DNA of 54,285 nt from an uncultured Clostridia bacterium (lineage in GTDB: Bacteria; Bacillota; Clostridia; UMGS1810): positions 1 through 54,285 of the forward strand of contig CAJLYL010000003.1 in assembly GCA_905210855.1 (NCBI GenBank), read 5' to 3'. The notes under the pieces are model-generated. The model saw only the letters and a program-made list of their open reading frames with translations. It made no database searches and was not told the origin of the DNA. Positions within the stretch are counted from its first letter, which is position 1. Each line of letters begins with the position of its first letter. Shown here one piece after another: positions 1-8,748 of the stretch. The position numbers were made by a program, and so were the translations under genes.

Positions 1-52
1 GCACTTTCATTCCTATTTGTGCTGACGCTTTAGCGGCAGAATGGAGATTATT

Positions 53-1027
53 ATGATTAAAATGGCTTTTTTTGATACAAAACCATATGACAAAATCTAT
101 TTTGACGCACTGAAGGACAAATACGGGGTTTGCATAAAATACTTTGAATCCAAGCTTAACGCCGACACTGCCGTCATGGCAAAGGGCTATGACGGGGTTA
201 TTGCCTTTGTCAACGACACCGTTGACATGGAGACGATTGACGTTCTTGGCTCTCTCGGCATACGCCTGATTGCACTGCGGTGCGCCGGTTTTAACAACAT
301 CGATGTGAAATACGCCAAAGACAGGATAAGCATAGTGCGTGTGCCTAAGTATTCGCCGTATGCCATTGCTGAGCACGCAATGGGGCTTTTGCTGTGCCTC
401 AACCGGCGCATCCACCGCGCGTACATCCGCACAAAGGATTTTAATTTCAGTCTGAGCGGTCTTACCGGATTCGACCTTCACGGCAAGACGATCGGCGTGG
501 TGGGCACGGGCAAAATAGGTCAGGTTTTCATAGATATATGCCGCGGCTTCGGCATGAATGTCATTGCATACGACATCTACCCGTCTGCCGAGGGAGTGGA
601 ATACACAGATATCGAAACTTTGTGCCGCCGTGCGGACATAATATCGCTGCACTGCCCCTGACCCGCCGACACAAAGCATATTATCCGCCGCGACACTATC
701 GAAGTGATGAAAGACGGAGTTATTATACTAAACACATCGCGCGGTGCGCTCATAGACTCCGACGACCTTGCCGACGGACTTAAATCCGGCAAAATCGGCG
801 GAGCGGCACTGGATGTGTACGAGGAGGAATCGGACATATTCTTTGAGGATAAATCGGACACGATAGTAAACGACGACACGCTGCGCATACTGCTAAGTAT
901 GCCCAACGTGCTCATCACCTCGCACCAGGCTTTTCTCACAAACGAGGCGCTCGAGAACATCGCCGAAGTGACACTCGGCAACATCAGAGATTTTTTTAAC
1001 AACAAATTAACAAATTCGGTAATATAA
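53..1027 (+). pseudogene. D-2-hydroxyacid dehydrogenase (D-lactate dehydrogenase type), interrupted by an in-frame TGA
   Basis: The family reduces pyruvate to D-lactate with NADH in the cytoplasm. The ATG at 53 is preferred because GGAG lies 6 nt upstream; the N-terminus reads MIKMAFFDTKPYD, typical of the family. A Rossmann motif (GVVGTGKIGQ) sits near residue 150 and the catalytic-domain LHCP motif near residue 200. Directly after LHCP a TGA at 659-661 stops translation, yet the same frame continues with PADTKHII and a normal C-terminus to 1027. Relatives usually have Leu or a similar residue there. TGA is an ordinary stop elsewhere in the window (serC, polY), so this is most simply a nonsense mutation or a sequencing error; a two-peptide product would lack half the active site. 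Confidence 0.85.
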
Positions 1028-1093
1028 TCGTGAATTATTTGTGCGGTTACGGAGATAATATCTATTGAATCAAGCGAGCGGACAAAGCCGATA

Positions 1094-1117
1094 AACCGGC
1101 GGCGACCGCCGCCGGTT
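1094..1117. other. GC-rich perfect hairpin between the dehydrogenase and the DUF1540 gene
   Basis: An 11-base arm beginning AACCGGCGG is repeated as its exact inverse after a 2-nt centre. No T-run follows on the plus strand, so it is a poor intrinsic terminator. It could be a processing or stability element, or a weak terminator for the upstream pseudogene. Confidence 0.5.
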
Positions 1118-1145
1118 CAAATTCAAATTATCGGAGGTAACAAAA

Positions 1146-1331
1146 ATGGGATGCGATAAGGCAAACAAATCTATCGGATGCACCGTTCACCAGTGTGCAA
1201 ACCACTGCGACACCACAAACTACTGTGCTCTTGACAAAGTTAACATCGGCACACATGAGGCTAATCCGTCGCAGAGTCAGTGCGTAGACTGCGAATCGTT
1301 TGTACTCAAATCGGGCTGCGGCTGCAAGTAA
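1146..1331 (+). CDS. DUF1540 cysteine-rich small protein
   Basis: A 61-residue protein of unknown function. It carries the DUF1540 pattern: an early CTVHQC pair, NYC around residue 27, the GTHEA segment, and a late CVDC followed by SF and a cysteine-rich tail (SGCGC). The cysteine spacing suggests metal binding. The ATG follows GGAGGTAAC at a good distance. The gene stands alone, with a strong bidirectional terminator immediately downstream. Such proteins are common in spore-forming Clostridia, but no role can be read from the sequence. Confidence 0.85.
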   Translation: MGCDKANKSIGCTVHQCANHCDTTNYCALDKVNIGTHEANPSQSQCVDCESFVLKSGCGCK

Positions 1332-1351
1332 TCCGCTTCCGAAAATTATTA

Positions 1352-1392
1352 AAAAAAGCAGCAGGTGCATCTTTCGCACCTGTTGCTTTTTT
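1352..1392. terminator. Bidirectional intrinsic terminator between DUF1540 gene and metH
   Basis: An A-run leads into GCAGCAGGTGC, a short loop, then GCACCTGTTGC and a T-run. It serves the DUF1540 gene on the plus strand and the metF-metH operon on the minus strand; the metH stop lies 3 nt away. Confidence 0.9.
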
Positions 1393-1394
1393 AG

Positions 1395-3773
1395 CTAATT
1401 CAATGATTCCGCATATCTCACGGTTTCCATAGCGTCTGCCGCATACTTGTCCGCACCTATCATGTCGGCATACTCCTGCGTGAGCACCGCGCCGCCGACA
1501 ACCACTCTGCACTGCGGCGCCCTCTCGCGCAGCAGCTTTATCGTCTCCTCCATTGCAGGCACCGTTGTCGTCATAAGTGCACTGAGACCCACCAGCGGTG
1601 CACCGCTCTCTGCCGCTGCGTCCGCAACCGTCTCCGGTGGCACATCCTTGCCGAGATCGGTTACATCATAGTCATAATTCTCCAGCAGCACTTTGACAAT
1701 GTTCTTGCCGATATCGTGAATATCGCCTTTTACGGTGGCAATGATTATTTTATACTTTTTCTCCCTTACCTTGCCGCTCGAAGCAATCCTTGCCTTAATC
1801 ACCTCAAAAGCCGCCTTTGCCGCCTCGGCGCTCATCAGCAGCTGCGGCAAAAAAGCCTTTTTGTTTTCAAAATCCGCCCCTATTATGTTCAGCGACGGTA
1901 TTATACATTCGTTGACAATCTCAAGCGGTTCTTTGTCCGACAGCTTTTCCGTAAACAGAGCCGCATCATCCTTTAAGCCTTTAAGAATGGCTCTCCTGAG
2001 CGCCTCGTCGGGCGCAAGCTCGGTTTTGTCGGTTGTTTTTACCTTTTTTGCCTCTGTGTCCGCAGACGCGTATTCAATATATTTTCCGCATTGAGGATCC
2101 TTGTCCGCAAGGGCGCAGAACGAATAATAAACGCTCATCATTTCTTTTGAATGGGGATTCATTATTGCCGCGCTCAGTCCGCTTGTGAGCGCCATTGCAA
2201 AAAATGTGGAATTTATTATGCTGCGCTGCGGCAGACCGAATGACACATTGGACACGCCAAGGCTCGTCTTTATGCCGAGTTTGGTAAGCTCGCGCAGGCA
2301 CTCCAGGGTAACCAATGCCGATGACGGATCCGAGCTGACCGTCATAGCAAGGCAATCGACAATTATATCTTTAGGTGCTATGCCGTAATCCGCGGCGCGC
2401 GCGATGATCTTCTTTGCAATCTCCACCCTGTCACGGGCATTGTTTGGTATTCCGCTCTCATCTATCGTAAGGGCAATTATTACTCCGCCGTACTTCGCCG
2501 CAAGCGGAAATATCTCCCTCATGACTTCCTCCTTGCCGTTTACGGAATTGATAAGCGGCTTGCCGTTATATCTGCGCAGCGCCGATTCCATAGCCTTTGG
2601 ATCGGACGTATCTATTTGCAGCGGCAAATCCGTAACGGACTGAAGCAAAGTCACACTCTGCGTAAGCACTGCCGCCTCGTCAATCTCCGGAAGCCCTACG
2701 TTTACATCGAGCACATCGGCGCCGAGTTCCTGCTGAGCAACGCCCTCGTTAAGTATATAGTCAAAGCTTCCCTCGCGCAGTGCCGCTTTAAAGGCGGACT
2801 TGCCCGTAGGATTTATCCTCTCGCCTATCAATATCGGTTTTTTGCCGAATTCCACAGCGTTTGTATATGACGAAATAACCGTGTGCCGTTTCGGCGCGGC
2901 TGCCTTGTGAGCGATATTTGCCGTTTTATCAATCATCGCACGTATGTGCTCCGGCGTTGTACCGCAGCAGCCGCCGAGGATTGTCGCCCCCATGACGGCT
3001 ATCTCAGCCATCGCGTTTGCAAAACCGTCGGGAGTTACATCATATTCCGTCCTGCCGTCGCGGAATACCGGCAGACCGGCATTAGGCTGAACAATTACGG
3101 GAACAGAGGCGTATTTTAAGAGTTCCTGCACCACCCCGACCATTTTGTCCGGTCCGAGACCGCAGTTTATGCCTAATGCGTCCACCCGCAGTCCCTCGAG
3201 CATAGCCGCCATTGCGGCAGGCGACGCACCGGTCATCAGCTTGCCGCTCTCGTCATAGGTATTGGTAACGAAAACGGGCAAATCAGAATTTTTCTTGGCG
3301 GCAAGCACAGCCGCCTTAGTCTCATAGCAGTCGTTCATTGTCTCTATCAGAATAATGTCCGCACCGCACTTAACTCCCAAACGCACCGTCTCCGCGAACA
3401 CTTCCACGGCGTCCTCAAAATCAAGATCGCCGAGGGGCTTTAACATTCTGCCGGTAGGTCCTATGTCAAGCGCAATTCTTCTCCCGTCAAAGCCTTTCAT
3501 GGCTTTTTTTGCATTATCAAACGCCGCACAGATTATTTCATCAAGAGTCGGCAGGTCGTTTTCGCCGTTGAATTTCAATATATTTGCGCCGAAAGTATTT
3601 GCCGTTATTATATCGCTGCCTGCCTCAAGATATCGACGATGCAGGTCAATCACGGCGTCGGGATTGGTGATATTCCACACCTCGGGCAGTTCGCCCGGTT
3701 TCAATCCGCACGCCTGAAAACTTGTGCCGCTGCCGCCGTCAAGATACAGCGCATTTTTTGTAAAATTCTGCAA
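1395..3773 (-). CDS. metH: Cobalamin-dependent methionine synthase lacking the reactivation domain
   Basis: Transfers a methyl group from 5-methyltetrahydrofolate to homocysteine through methylcobalamin. The 792 residues show a homocysteine-binding barrel (about 1-290) with zinc ligands Cys204 and Cys269/Cys270 (GGCC), a pterin-binding barrel (about 300-560), a four-helix cap (about 580-660) and a B12-binding Rossmann domain (about 665-792) with the GDIHDIGKN motif whose histidine ligates cobalt. E. coli MetH is about 1,220 residues because it also carries the AdoMet-binding reactivation domain; here that domain is encoded by the preceding gene. The start codon is TTG, 9 nt after AGGAG. It is last in the metF / reactivation-protein / metH operon. 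Confidence 0.95.
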   Translation of the reverse strand: MQNFTKNALYLDGGSGTSFQACGLKPGELPEVWNITNPDAVIDLHRRYLEAGSDIITANTFGANILKFNGENDLPTLDEIICAAFDNAKKAMKGFDGRRIALDIGPTGRMLKPLGDLDFEDAVEVFAETVRLGVKCGADIILIETMNDCYETKAAVLAAKKNSDLPVFVTNTYDESGKLMTGASPAAMAAMLEGLRVDALGINCGLGPDKMVGVVQELLKYASVPVIVQPNAGLPVFRDGRTEYDVTPDGFANAMAEIAVMGATILGGCCGTTPEHIRAMIDKTANIAHKAAAPKRHTVISSYTNAVEFGKKPILIGERINPTGKSAFKAALREGSFDYILNEGVAQQELGADVLDVNVGLPEIDEAAVLTQSVTLLQSVTDLPLQIDTSDPKAMESALRRYNGKPLINSVNGKEEVMREIFPLAAKYGGVIIALTIDESGIPNNARDRVEIAKKIIARAADYGIAPKDIIVDCLAMTVSSDPSSALVTLECLRELTKLGIKTSLGVSNVSFGLPQRSIINSTFFAMALTSGLSAAIMNPHSKEMMSVYYSFCALADKDPQCGKYIEYASADTEAKKVKTTDKTELAPDEALRRAILKGLKDDAALFTEKLSDKEPLEIVNECIIPSLNIIGADFENKKAFLPQLLMSAEAAKAAFEVIKARIASSGKVREKKYKIIIATVKGDIHDIGKNIVKVLLENYDYDVTDLGKDVPPETVADAAAESGAPLVGLSALMTTTVPAMEETIKLLRERAPQCRVVVGGAVLTQEYADMIGADKYAADAMETVRYAESLN

Positions 3774-3792
3774 ACAAATCAGCTCCTAATAT

Positions 3793-4467
3793 TTATTTTC
3801 TTCTGAAAACACAGTCGGTTTTCGCGCACGACTCACAACCCTGTTTTGCGCAGCCGATGTCGGCGTCGCCCAGCCCTATCACCGCCGAAACGGATTTGCT
3901 CGGGGTCATCAGCAGGCTGTCGGTAAGCTTGATGCCGGCTTTGCGCGCGCAGTCGAGGAAAGCAAAAATTTCTCTCTGATGCTCCAGAGAAAAATCTCCG
4001 TAACCCGGGCTGAATCTCGGGCGCATATACATACCGCCGGCACGGCTCTTCTCCCCGAGACGGGTGCAGAGCAAATCGCACCATGCCTCAATCGCCGCCG
4101 CGCCTGCCGCCTGCGCCGCCATTGCGTAAAGCGGAGATATCAGCGAATATTTCTGAATAATCCTGTCAGCCGAAAACCCTATTGTCGCCGCAAAAACATA
4201 TGCGGCGGAGCAATCCTTAAGATTTTTGCCAAGTGTTTCTGATTCGACTTTCATAAAACCGAAATCTATTGTGCTTCCGCTGACATTAATCGGCACGGCA
4301 TCGTAACAGGCAATGCACATCATGCTGTCTTTTATTACGGCGCTAAGCTCGTCTGCGGTTTTCACCAGAGCCGGTTCATCGCAATTTTTGCCGCAGCCGA
4401 GATATCGCAGCACTTCGCCGCGGTCAATTTCTATCTCACTCGGCTGTGCCCTCTCTATCCTTATCAT
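3793..4467 (-). CDS. Stand-alone methionine synthase reactivation-domain protein
   Basis: This 224-residue protein resembles the C-terminal AdoMet-binding activation domain of MetH, which reductively remethylates inactive cob(II)alamin. The family signature RPRFSPGYGDF lies near residue 151 and MTPSKSVSAVIGLG near 188. The C-terminus carries a CAKQGCESCAKTDC cysteine cluster typical of the split form and possibly binding a metal or Fe-S centre. It overlaps the metF stop by 4 nt (ATGA) and is followed by metH after a 19-nt gap, so the three are co-transcribed. The split arrangement is common in Clostridia. Confidence 0.9.
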   Translation of the reverse strand: MIRIERAQPSEIEIDRGEVLRYLGCGKNCDEPALVKTADELSAVIKDSMMCIACYDAVPINVSGSTIDFGFMKVESETLGKNLKDCSAAYVFAATIGFSADRIIQKYSLISPLYAMAAQAAGAAAIEAWCDLLCTRLGEKSRAGGMYMRPRFSPGYGDFSLEHQREIFAFLDCARKAGIKLTDSLLMTPSKSVSAVIGLGDADIGCAKQGCESCAKTDCVFRRK

Positions 4468-5336
4468 CTGCCGTCCCTCAGCACAATATGCGACAGATTT
4501 GCCTGGATTTGCGCCGCCACCTCGGGTTTGTTCATGGAGTAAACGTGAACCGCGTTGACGCCGTTTGCAAACAAATCTATAATCTGCTCCGTCGCATATG
4601 CCACGCCGGCTTGTTTCATAGCCTCGGGATTATCGCCGAATCTATCCACAATGGACTTGAAACGCTGCGGCAGATAAGTGCCCGACAGCTCGCAGATTCG
4701 TTTAATCTGCTTGCCGTTTGTAACGGGCATAATTCCGGCAACAACAGGCACAGTTATGCCTGCTTCGCGGATTTTGTACAAAAAGCTATATAGAATATTA
4801 TTATCAAAAAACATCTGTGTGGTGAGAAAATCACATCCGCAGTCAACTTTTTCCTTGAGATACTTAATGTCGTCCGCACGGTTTGCGGATTCCACGTGAG
4901 ATTCCGGATAGCACGCGCCTCCGACGCAGAAATCACCCTTTGCCTTTATGTCGGCAATCAGCTGCGACGCGTATCTGTAATCATCTCTCACAGGCGTACC
5001 GTCCTTAGGCCTGTCGCCGCGCAGGGCAAGTATGTTTTCGATACCCCTCTTTTGCAGGATATCCATCTGCTCGCTGATTTTCTCCTTTGTGGACGAAAGG
5101 CAGGTCAAGTGCGCAAGCGGCGTAACTCCCCTTGTCAGAATATCCGATGCTACGGCAACCGTAAATTCACTTGTGCCGCCGCCTGCGCCGTAGGTTACAC
5201 TCATATAATCCGGCTTCAAACGGGCTATTTTTTCCACAGCTGTTTTCACCGAATCGTATGTATCGCTTGTCTTCGGCGGAAAAACCTCAAACGAAAGCGT
5301 CGGGATTTTCTTTGAAAAAAGTTCGGATAATTTCAT
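4464..5336 (-). CDS. metF: 5,10-methylenetetrahydrofolate reductase
   Basis: Reduces methylene-THF to methyl-THF, the methyl donor used by MetH downstream. The FAD-dependent TIM-barrel starts MKLSELFSKK and contains LSFEVFPPK, the YMSVTYGAGG strand and the LTCL and ALRGD segments. The ATG at 5336 is chosen because AGGAGG lies just upstream and the homology begins there; an in-frame extension to 5414 has no ribosome binding site. First gene of the methionine operon, overlapping the next by 4 nt. A hairpin at 5375-5405 separates it from trpB, so it may partly be transcribed by readthrough from the T-box promoter. Confidence 0.95.
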   Translation of the reverse strand: MKLSELFSKKIPTLSFEVFPPKTSDTYDSVKTAVEKIARLKPDYMSVTYGAGGGTSEFTVAVASDILTRGVTPLAHLTCLSSTKEKISEQMDILQKRGIENILALRGDRPKDGTPVRDDYRYASQLIADIKAKGDFCVGGACYPESHVESANRADDIKYLKEKVDCGCDFLTTQMFFDNNILYSFLYKIREAGITVPVVAGIMPVTNGKQIKRICELSGTYLPQRFKSIVDRFGDNPEAMKQAGVAYATEQIIDLFANGVNAVHVYSMNKPEVAAQIQANLSHIVLRDGR

Positions 5337-5374
5337 CTTTTGACCTCCTGATAAAAAACATATAACCGCAGTCG

Positions 5375-5405
5375 GGCTTTGCGGACAGATTATATCCGCA
5401 AAGCC
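5375..5405. other. Stable hairpin between trpB and metF
   Basis: An 11-bp perfect stem (GGCTTTGCGGA and its inverse) encloses a 9-nt loop. The nearest T-run on the minus strand comes about 15 nt later, so termination would be inefficient. It may partially uncouple trpB from metF. I see no separate consensus promoter in this short gap. Confidence 0.5.
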
Positions 5406-5429
5406 TTCATGCATTAACCTTTATTCATT

Positions 5430-6806
5430 TTATCTGTCAACATTCGGCAGTTTGGACAAACTCTGAGCTATCTCGTCATCTGTCGGGATATAGTCGCTCA
5501 TCTTGCCGTCATTGAATTTCTCGTATGCCGCCATGTCAAAATAACCTGTTCCGGTCAGACCGAATACTATGGTCTTTTCCTCGCTGGTTTCCCTGCACAT
5601 AAGCGCTTCGTCTATGGCAACGCGGATTGCATGGCTGCTCTCGGGCGCGGGCAGAATCCCCTCTACCCTTGCAAAATACTCCGCCGCCTCAAACACCTTG
5701 GTCTGAGTTACGGATGTTGCCTCCATAAGCCCATCATGATACAGCTGAGAGAGCGTCGAACTCATGCCGTGATATCTCAAGCCGCCTGCGTGATTCGGCG
5801 CAGGAATGAAGCCGCTGCCCAGGGTATACATCTTTGCAAGCGGGCACACCATGCCGGTGTCGCAGAAATCGTATGCGAACTTGCCCCTGGTAAAGCTCGG
5901 GCAGGACGCCGGTTCAACAGCGATTATCCGGTAGTCGGCCTCGCCGCGGAGTTTTTCGCCCATAAACGGCGATATGAGTCCGCCCAGGTTTGAACCGCCG
6001 CCGGCACAGCCGATGATGATGTCCGGCTTTATGCCGTATTTATCGAGCGCCGCCTTGGTCTCCAAACCGATAACCGACTGATGCAAAAGCACTTGATTGA
6101 GCACACTGCCGAGCACATAGCGATAACCCTCCGTAGAGGTAGCAACTTCCACAGCCTCGGATATTGCACAGCCGAGACTTCCCGTAGTGCCGGGGTGCTC
6201 GGCAAGAATTTTTCTGCCGACGGCGGTTTCGGTTGACGGCGACGGTGTTACCGACGCGCCGTATGTGCGCATCACCTCACGGCGGAACGGTTTCTGCTCG
6301 TAAGATACTTTTACCATATACACCTTGCAGTCAAGGTCAAAATATGAGCACGCCATAGAGAGCGCCGTGCCCCACTGACCGGCTCCCGTCTCAGTGGTAA
6401 CTCCCCTCAGTCCCTGTTTCTTGGCATAATACGCCTGGGCTATGGCGGAATTGAGTTTGTGACTTCCGCTGGTGTTGTTACCCTCGAATTTGTAATAAAT
6501 CTTTGCAGGGGTAGCGAGCTTTTCCTCAAGACAATATGCCCTTACAAGCGGTGACGGACGATACATTTTGTAAAACTTCTTGATTTCGTCGGGTATCTCA
6601 AAATACGCCGTAGTGTCATCAAGCTCCTGTGCTACAAGCTCGTCGCAAAAAACCGGTGCAAGTTCCTGCGCGGTCATGGGTTCAAGCGTACCGGGATTAA
6701 GAAGCGGTGCCGGCTTGTTCTTCATGTCCGCACGCATATTGTACCATTTCTGCGGCATCTCATCTTCATTCAGATAAATTTTGTACGGAATTTCTTTGCT
6801 TTTCAT
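5430..6806 (-). CDS. trpB: Tryptophan synthase beta chain, TrpB2-like, stand-alone
   Basis: Condenses indole with serine to give tryptophan, using PLP. The PLP lysine lies in the TSGSHKLNSA motif near residue 110, with ETGAGQWGTALS after it and a glycine-rich phosphate loop (GCAGGGSN) near residue 250. The roughly 458-residue length and the N-terminal extension fit the TrpB2 branch rather than the TrpAB partner. No trpA or other trp gene is nearby, so a role in indole salvage is an inference. The ATG at 6806 follows GAGGAGGAGA; an extension upstream runs into the T-box and is not real. The gene is controlled by the Trp-specific T-box directly upstream. Confidence 0.92.
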   Translation of the reverse strand: MKSKEIPYKIYLNEDEMPQKWYNMRADMKNKPAPLLNPGTLEPMTAQELAPVFCDELVAQELDDTTAYFEIPDEIKKFYKMYRPSPLVRAYCLEEKLATPAKIYYKFEGNNTSGSHKLNSAIAQAYYAKKQGLRGVTTETGAGQWGTALSMACSYFDLDCKVYMVKVSYEQKPFRREVMRTYGASVTPSPSTETAVGRKILAEHPGTTGSLGCAISEAVEVATSTEGYRYVLGSVLNQVLLHQSVIGLETKAALDKYGIKPDIIIGCAGGGSNLGGLISPFMGEKLRGEADYRIIAVEPASCPSFTRGKFAYDFCDTGMVCPLAKMYTLGSGFIPAPNHAGGLRYHGMSSTLSQLYHDGLMEATSVTQTKVFEAAEYFARVEGILPAPESSHAIRVAIDEALMCRETSEEKTIVFGLTGTGYFDMAAYEKFNDGKMSDYIPTDDEIAQSLSKLPNVDR

Positions 6807-6872
6807 AATGTCTCCTCCTCTTTGTTTTTTGCCTTTTCGGCATTTTTTTAAAACTGGGACGGTGAAATATGC

Positions 6873-7138
6873 AAAAAACTCCCGTCCCATTGCCGGGACA
6901 GGAGTATAAATTCCTGCGGTGCCACCCTGCTTGACATAAATAATTATGCCCACTCATGCATACTGACATATGCTGACTCTTGATTACGGAGCGTCGTCTC
7001 CGTCTCCCCTACTCAGACAAAAAGTTTTTCAGGTTGCCCTCGGAAGTCCATTCGGCAATATGTTTCATGCTGCAATCCCACCGCCTGCAGCTCTCTCTGA
7101 AGAAAGTGACATTGCCTACTTACTCTTCCTCAACGGTT
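6873..7138 (-). promoter_or_regulatory. T-box riboswitch, tryptophan-specific
   Basis: On the minus strand the leader shows Stem I with an AGTA element opposite GAATGGA. The specifier triplet is TGG (plus-strand CCA at 7048-7050), placed exactly between paired GGAAG and CTTCC. The conserved T-box AGGGTGGCACCGCAGG lies at 6913-6928. The terminator at 6873-6905 has an 11-bp stem (ACTCCTGTCCC pairing with GGGACGGGAGT) followed by six Ts. Uncharged tRNA-Trp would stabilise the antiterminator and allow trpB transcription. Confidence 0.95.
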
Positions 7139-7144
7139 TAGTTC

Positions 7145-7173
7145 ATTCTAATACAGTCTGTGCCCGATGTCAA
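7145..7173 (-). promoter_or_regulatory. Sigma-A promoter of the T-box/trpB transcript
   Basis: Minus-strand -35 TTGACA (7168-7173), 17-bp spacer and -10 TAGAAT (7145-7150), placing the start near 7138, just ahead of T-box Stem I. Confidence 0.85.
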
Positions 7174-7324
7174 GTATTCCTTATCAGTTTTGTAGGAATT
7201 AACGAAAAATTTATTTGCCTTTTATCCCATCTGTATGTATTTTTTCGCAGATTGCGCCGCAGTCCAAAATGAATATTGATTTTTCGGATAAAATATCGGC
7301 ATAAATTCGTCTAAAAAACCATTT

Positions 7325-7390
7325 GCAACCGCCGGTTGACATTTTTTATAACAAAATTGCTTGCAATGCAACCGCCGAAAATGGTATAAT
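7325..7390 (+). promoter_or_regulatory. Promoter region of the XRE membrane regulator with a repeated GCAACCGCCG element
   Basis: A -10 TATAAT (7385-7390) lies 18 bp after TTGCAA (7361-7366). The 10-mer GCAACCGCCG occurs at 7325-7334 and again at 7368-7377, inside the spacer, so it may be an operator, perhaps autoregulatory. The rest of 7180-7472 shows nothing else recognisable. Confidence 0.5.
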
Positions 7391-7472
7391 TCAATCGAGC
7401 CGCAAAATCAGTATGTCAAATTAACACACACGATTTTCATTGCTCCACAATAAAGAAAGGCGGTATTTTAAA

Positions 7473-8111
7473 ATGAACATATCCGACAGAATTCTTAATT
7501 TAAGAAAACAAAAAGGCATTTCACAAGAGGAATTGGCGAATATAATCGGTGTATCGCGCCAATCCGTGTCAAAATGGGAGAGCGAACAAAGCACGCCGGA
7601 CATTGAAAAAATCATCTTGATGAGCGAGTTTTTCGGCGTTACGACGGATTACATATTAAAAGGCACTGAGCCGCCTGCCGAAGGGAGCGGTGCAAAACCG
7701 AATTTAAAAATATTCGCTTTAGCCGCAACGGCGCTGAATTTTATAGGTTTGGTATGCGCTGTGACAATATGGACAGAAAAATACACCACAGCAGCGACCG
7801 CGGCAGGAATAATCATAATGGCAATAGGCTGCATGATTTTCGGCATAGGAAAAAACGTTGCTCCCCGTGACAAAAAGACCTCATGCGCTTTCGCCGCAGT
7901 TAACATATGGATTTTGAGCCTGATTCCCATTTCATGCGTGTTTAACGCCGTCCAGGGAATCCTCGGTATGTTTTGGTGGACATTCTCGCCGATACCGCAG
8001 CTCGAAAATTCTGTCGGCGCATATATCCTTTGCTGGGCATTTTATATTGCCGTTTGTATTGGTCTTGATGCCGTTTTGCTGAAACAGATTAAAAATCCGA
8101 CGGCAAATTAA
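7473..8111 (+). CDS. XRE-family transcriptional regulator with C-terminal membrane segments
   Basis: The N-terminal 65 residues are a Cro/C1 helix-turn-helix (SQEELANIIGVSRQSVSKWE), followed by a linker and about four hydrophobic segments between residues 85 and 205. This layout is known in Firmicutes as a DNA-binding protein tethered to the membrane. The ATG at 7473 starts the HTH and has GAAAGGCGG upstream; the ATG at 7440 is too early. No partner gene is apparent: the next gene is a GNAT enzyme with its own start region. The target is unknown, though repeats in its own promoter suggest autoregulation. Confidence 0.88.
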   Translation: MNISDRILNLRKQKGISQEELANIIGVSRQSVSKWESEQSTPDIEKIILMSEFFGVTTDYILKGTEPPAEGSGAKPNLKIFALAATALNFIGLVCAVTIWTEKYTTAATAAGIIIMAIGCMIFGIGKNVAPRDKKTSCAFAAVNIWILSLIPISCVFNAVQGILGMFWWTFSPIPQLENSVGAYILCWAFYIAVCIGLDAVLLKQIKNPTAN

Positions 8112-8200
8112 CGCCGGTTCATACATCGCGGTTGACTTGCACTGCAATCGGTGATATAATTTACAGTGAAAACTTAAATTTACAAAGAAGCGAAAATTCA

Positions 8201-8704
8201 ATGAAAAACATAACTGTAAGAAAATATACCCAAAATGACCTTGCCGCCATGATTGACATCTGGAACGAAGTTGTGGAAGACGGAATCGCGTTTCCGCAGG
8301 AGGATACGCTCGATGTGCAAAGCGGCGCCGGATTTTTCTCAGCGCAAACCTACACTGCGGTTGCCGCAGATGATGACGGCAATGTGTACGGACTGTATAT
8401 ACTCCATCCGAACAACGTGGGAAGATGCGGACACATCTGCAACGCAAGCTATGCGGTAAAATCCGAAAGCCGCGGACTGCACATCGGCGAAAAGTTAGTG
8501 AACGACTGCATTGAAGAGGCGGCAAAGCACGGTTTCGGCGTACTGCAATTCAATGCCGTTGTCGCGACCAACATTCATGCAAGGCATCTGTATGAGCGCG
8601 TCGGCTTCACTCAGCTCGGCACGATTCCGAAAGGCTTCCGCATGAAGGACGGCAGCTATGAGGACATATGTCCCTATTACATCAGCCTGACAAAGCAAAA
8701 ATAA
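8201..8704 (+). CDS. GNAT-family N-acetyltransferase
   Basis: A 167-residue single-domain GNAT protein that would transfer an acetyl group from acetyl-CoA to a small molecule or amine. Recognisable parts are the N-terminal beta-alpha unit (VRKYTQNDLAAMIDIWNEVV), the acetyl-CoA loop around SRGLHIGEKLV (about residue 90) and the ARHLYERVGF motif (about 128-137). The last, with the general plan, resembles phosphinothricin-acetyltransferase-like enzymes, but the substrate cannot be inferred. Only a weak ribosome binding site (AAAGAAG) precedes the ATG. A strong terminator follows. Confidence 0.85.
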   Translation: MKNITVRKYTQNDLAAMIDIWNEVVEDGIAFPQEDTLDVQSGAGFFSAQTYTAVAADDDGNVYGLYILHPNNVGRCGHICNASYAVKSESRGLHIGEKLVNDCIEEAAKHGFGVLQFNAVVATNIHARHLYERVGFTQLGTIPKGFRMKDGSYEDICPYYISLTKQK

Positions 8705-8708
8705 GATT

Positions 8709-8743
8709 AACGGGGTGTGCAGCTCATTCATGCACACCCCGTT
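8709..8743. terminator. Bidirectional terminator
   Basis: AACGGGGTGTGCA and its exact inverse enclose a 9-nt loop. It lies between the convergent GNAT and M56-LCP genes and probably ends both transcripts. Confidence 0.8.
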
Positions 8744-8748
8744 ATTAA

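Noticed and set aside
659..661. Selenocysteine or other recoding of the in-frame TGA in the dehydrogenase
   Set aside because: The aligned residue in relatives is not cysteine, no convincing stem-loop follows at the right distance, and TGA ends other genes normally.
1094..1117. tRNA-like element suggested by a GGTTCAAATTC stretch
   Set aside because: There is no acceptor or anticodon arm; the sequence is a simple perfect hairpin.
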